From Terriglobales bacterium (GTDB taxonomy: Bacteria > Acidobacteriota > Terriglobia > Bryobacterales > Bryobacteraceae), in the NCBI GenBank assembly GCA_021372245.1, contig JAJFUV010000276.1, positions 1 to 35,557 on the forward strand: a stretch of DNA of 35,557 bases, in the 5' to 3' direction. Both the position numbers and the translations under genes were made by a program. Under the pieces are notes generated by a model. It was not told where the DNA came from. It saw only the letters and a list, made by a program, of their open reading frames with translations, and ran no database searches. Positions 35,322 to 35,557 of the stretch are shown in pieces (the first letter of the stretch is position 1; each line of letters opens with the position of its first letter).

Positions 35322-35557
35322 ATGAGGACCAGCGTATTCGATCTGTTTCGGGTAGGGATCGGCCCATCGAGTTCACACACCTGCGGTCCAATGCGCGCGG
35401 CGAACGCTTTCGTCCGCTCGCTGGACGACGACGGCCGGCTCGATGAAGCCTGCCGGGTGACTGTGGATCTCTACGGATCGCTGGCGCTCACCGGCCGCGG
35501 CCACCTGACGGACTTGGCGGTGCTGGTGGGGCTTTCGGGCGAGGATCCCGAGCAGGT
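35322..35557 (+). CDS. sdaA: L-serine dehydratase (serine ammonia-lyase), N-terminal part only
   Basis: The first 78 codons of an iron-sulphur L-serine dehydratase, which turns serine into pyruvate and ammonia. [27 protein letters not shown] contains the family motif GIGPSSSHT, followed by [20 protein letters not shown] at 35322 has GAGG 4 bases upstream, overlapping the tdh stop. The iron-sulphur cysteines and the rest of the enzyme lie beyond the window. Together with tdh it forms a threonine/serine breakdown operon. Confidence 0.93.
   Translation, partial: MRTSVFDLFRVGIGPSSSHTCGPMRAANAFVRSLDDDGRLDEACRVTVDLYGSLALTGRGHLTDLAVLVGLSGEDPEQ

Overview
The window most likely comes from an acidobacterium of the Solibacter/Bryobacter type. 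This is inferred from gene families rather than from a ribosomal marker. It carries two secreted proteins of the acidobacterial VWFA-related type, a roughly 790-residue MacB-like permease of the acidobacterial duplicated type (ADOP), and an Oar-like TonB receptor with an N-terminal carboxypeptidase-regulatory domain and no SusD. It also has several Tat-type signal peptides, and GC content is high throughout. No rRNA, tRNA, CRISPR array, transposase or integrase was seen. Coding density is very high and no stretch over 300 bases lacks a gene.

Region 1 (1-11465, minus strand) is a compact six-gene polysaccharide utilisation operon. Its order of transcription is GH28, TonB receptor, GH31, GH28, GH28, GH2 (the last is cut by the window start). 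Neighbours overlap by 4 bp or lie 3-21 bp apart. The enzyme set points to pectin or another uronate/galactose-containing plant polymer. A LacI-family regulator is read divergently from a 97-bp intergenic region. That region holds a good promoter for the operon, with a LacI-type operator lying on its -10 and spacer.

Region 2 (11563-16557) holds the LacI regulator, two DegT/DnrJ/EryC1-type PLP enzymes, and a convergent secreted GH172 (DUF2961) enzyme. One PLP enzyme has a Tat signal and the other does not. Each PLP gene is preceded by the same module of a 12-bp perfect palindrome followed 8 bp later by TTGACA. Both palindromes fit the same consensus as the operator in front of region 1 (TGTAAnCGnTTnC), so all three transcription units may form one local regulon.

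Region 3 (16621-24361) holds a secreted TPR protein and two overlapping VWA proteins on the minus strand. Divergent to them are kdsB, pyrG and a secreted GH33 sialidase-type enzyme on the plus strand.

Region 4 (24374-32301, minus strand) is a seven-gene operon. It encodes a membrane fusion protein, an ABC ATPase, a small membrane protein, an ADOP-type permease, a second ABC ATPase, an NtrC-type sigma-54 response regulator and an NtrY-like histidine kinase. A sigma-54-like -24/-12 element and, about 80 bp upstream of it, a perfect 18-bp palindrome lie before the first gene. The operon therefore looks able to control itself.

Region 5 (32425-35557) holds a DUF362 protein, an XRE-cupin regulator, threonine dehydrogenase (tdh) and the start of an L-serine dehydratase gene. 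The last two form a small amino-acid catabolic operon divergent from the regulator. The main points for follow-up are the LacI regulon with three sites, the exported PLP enzyme, the self-regulated sigma-54 efflux operon, and the recurrence of divergent gene pairs whose promoters share or overlap hexamers, some apparently giving leaderless mRNAs.
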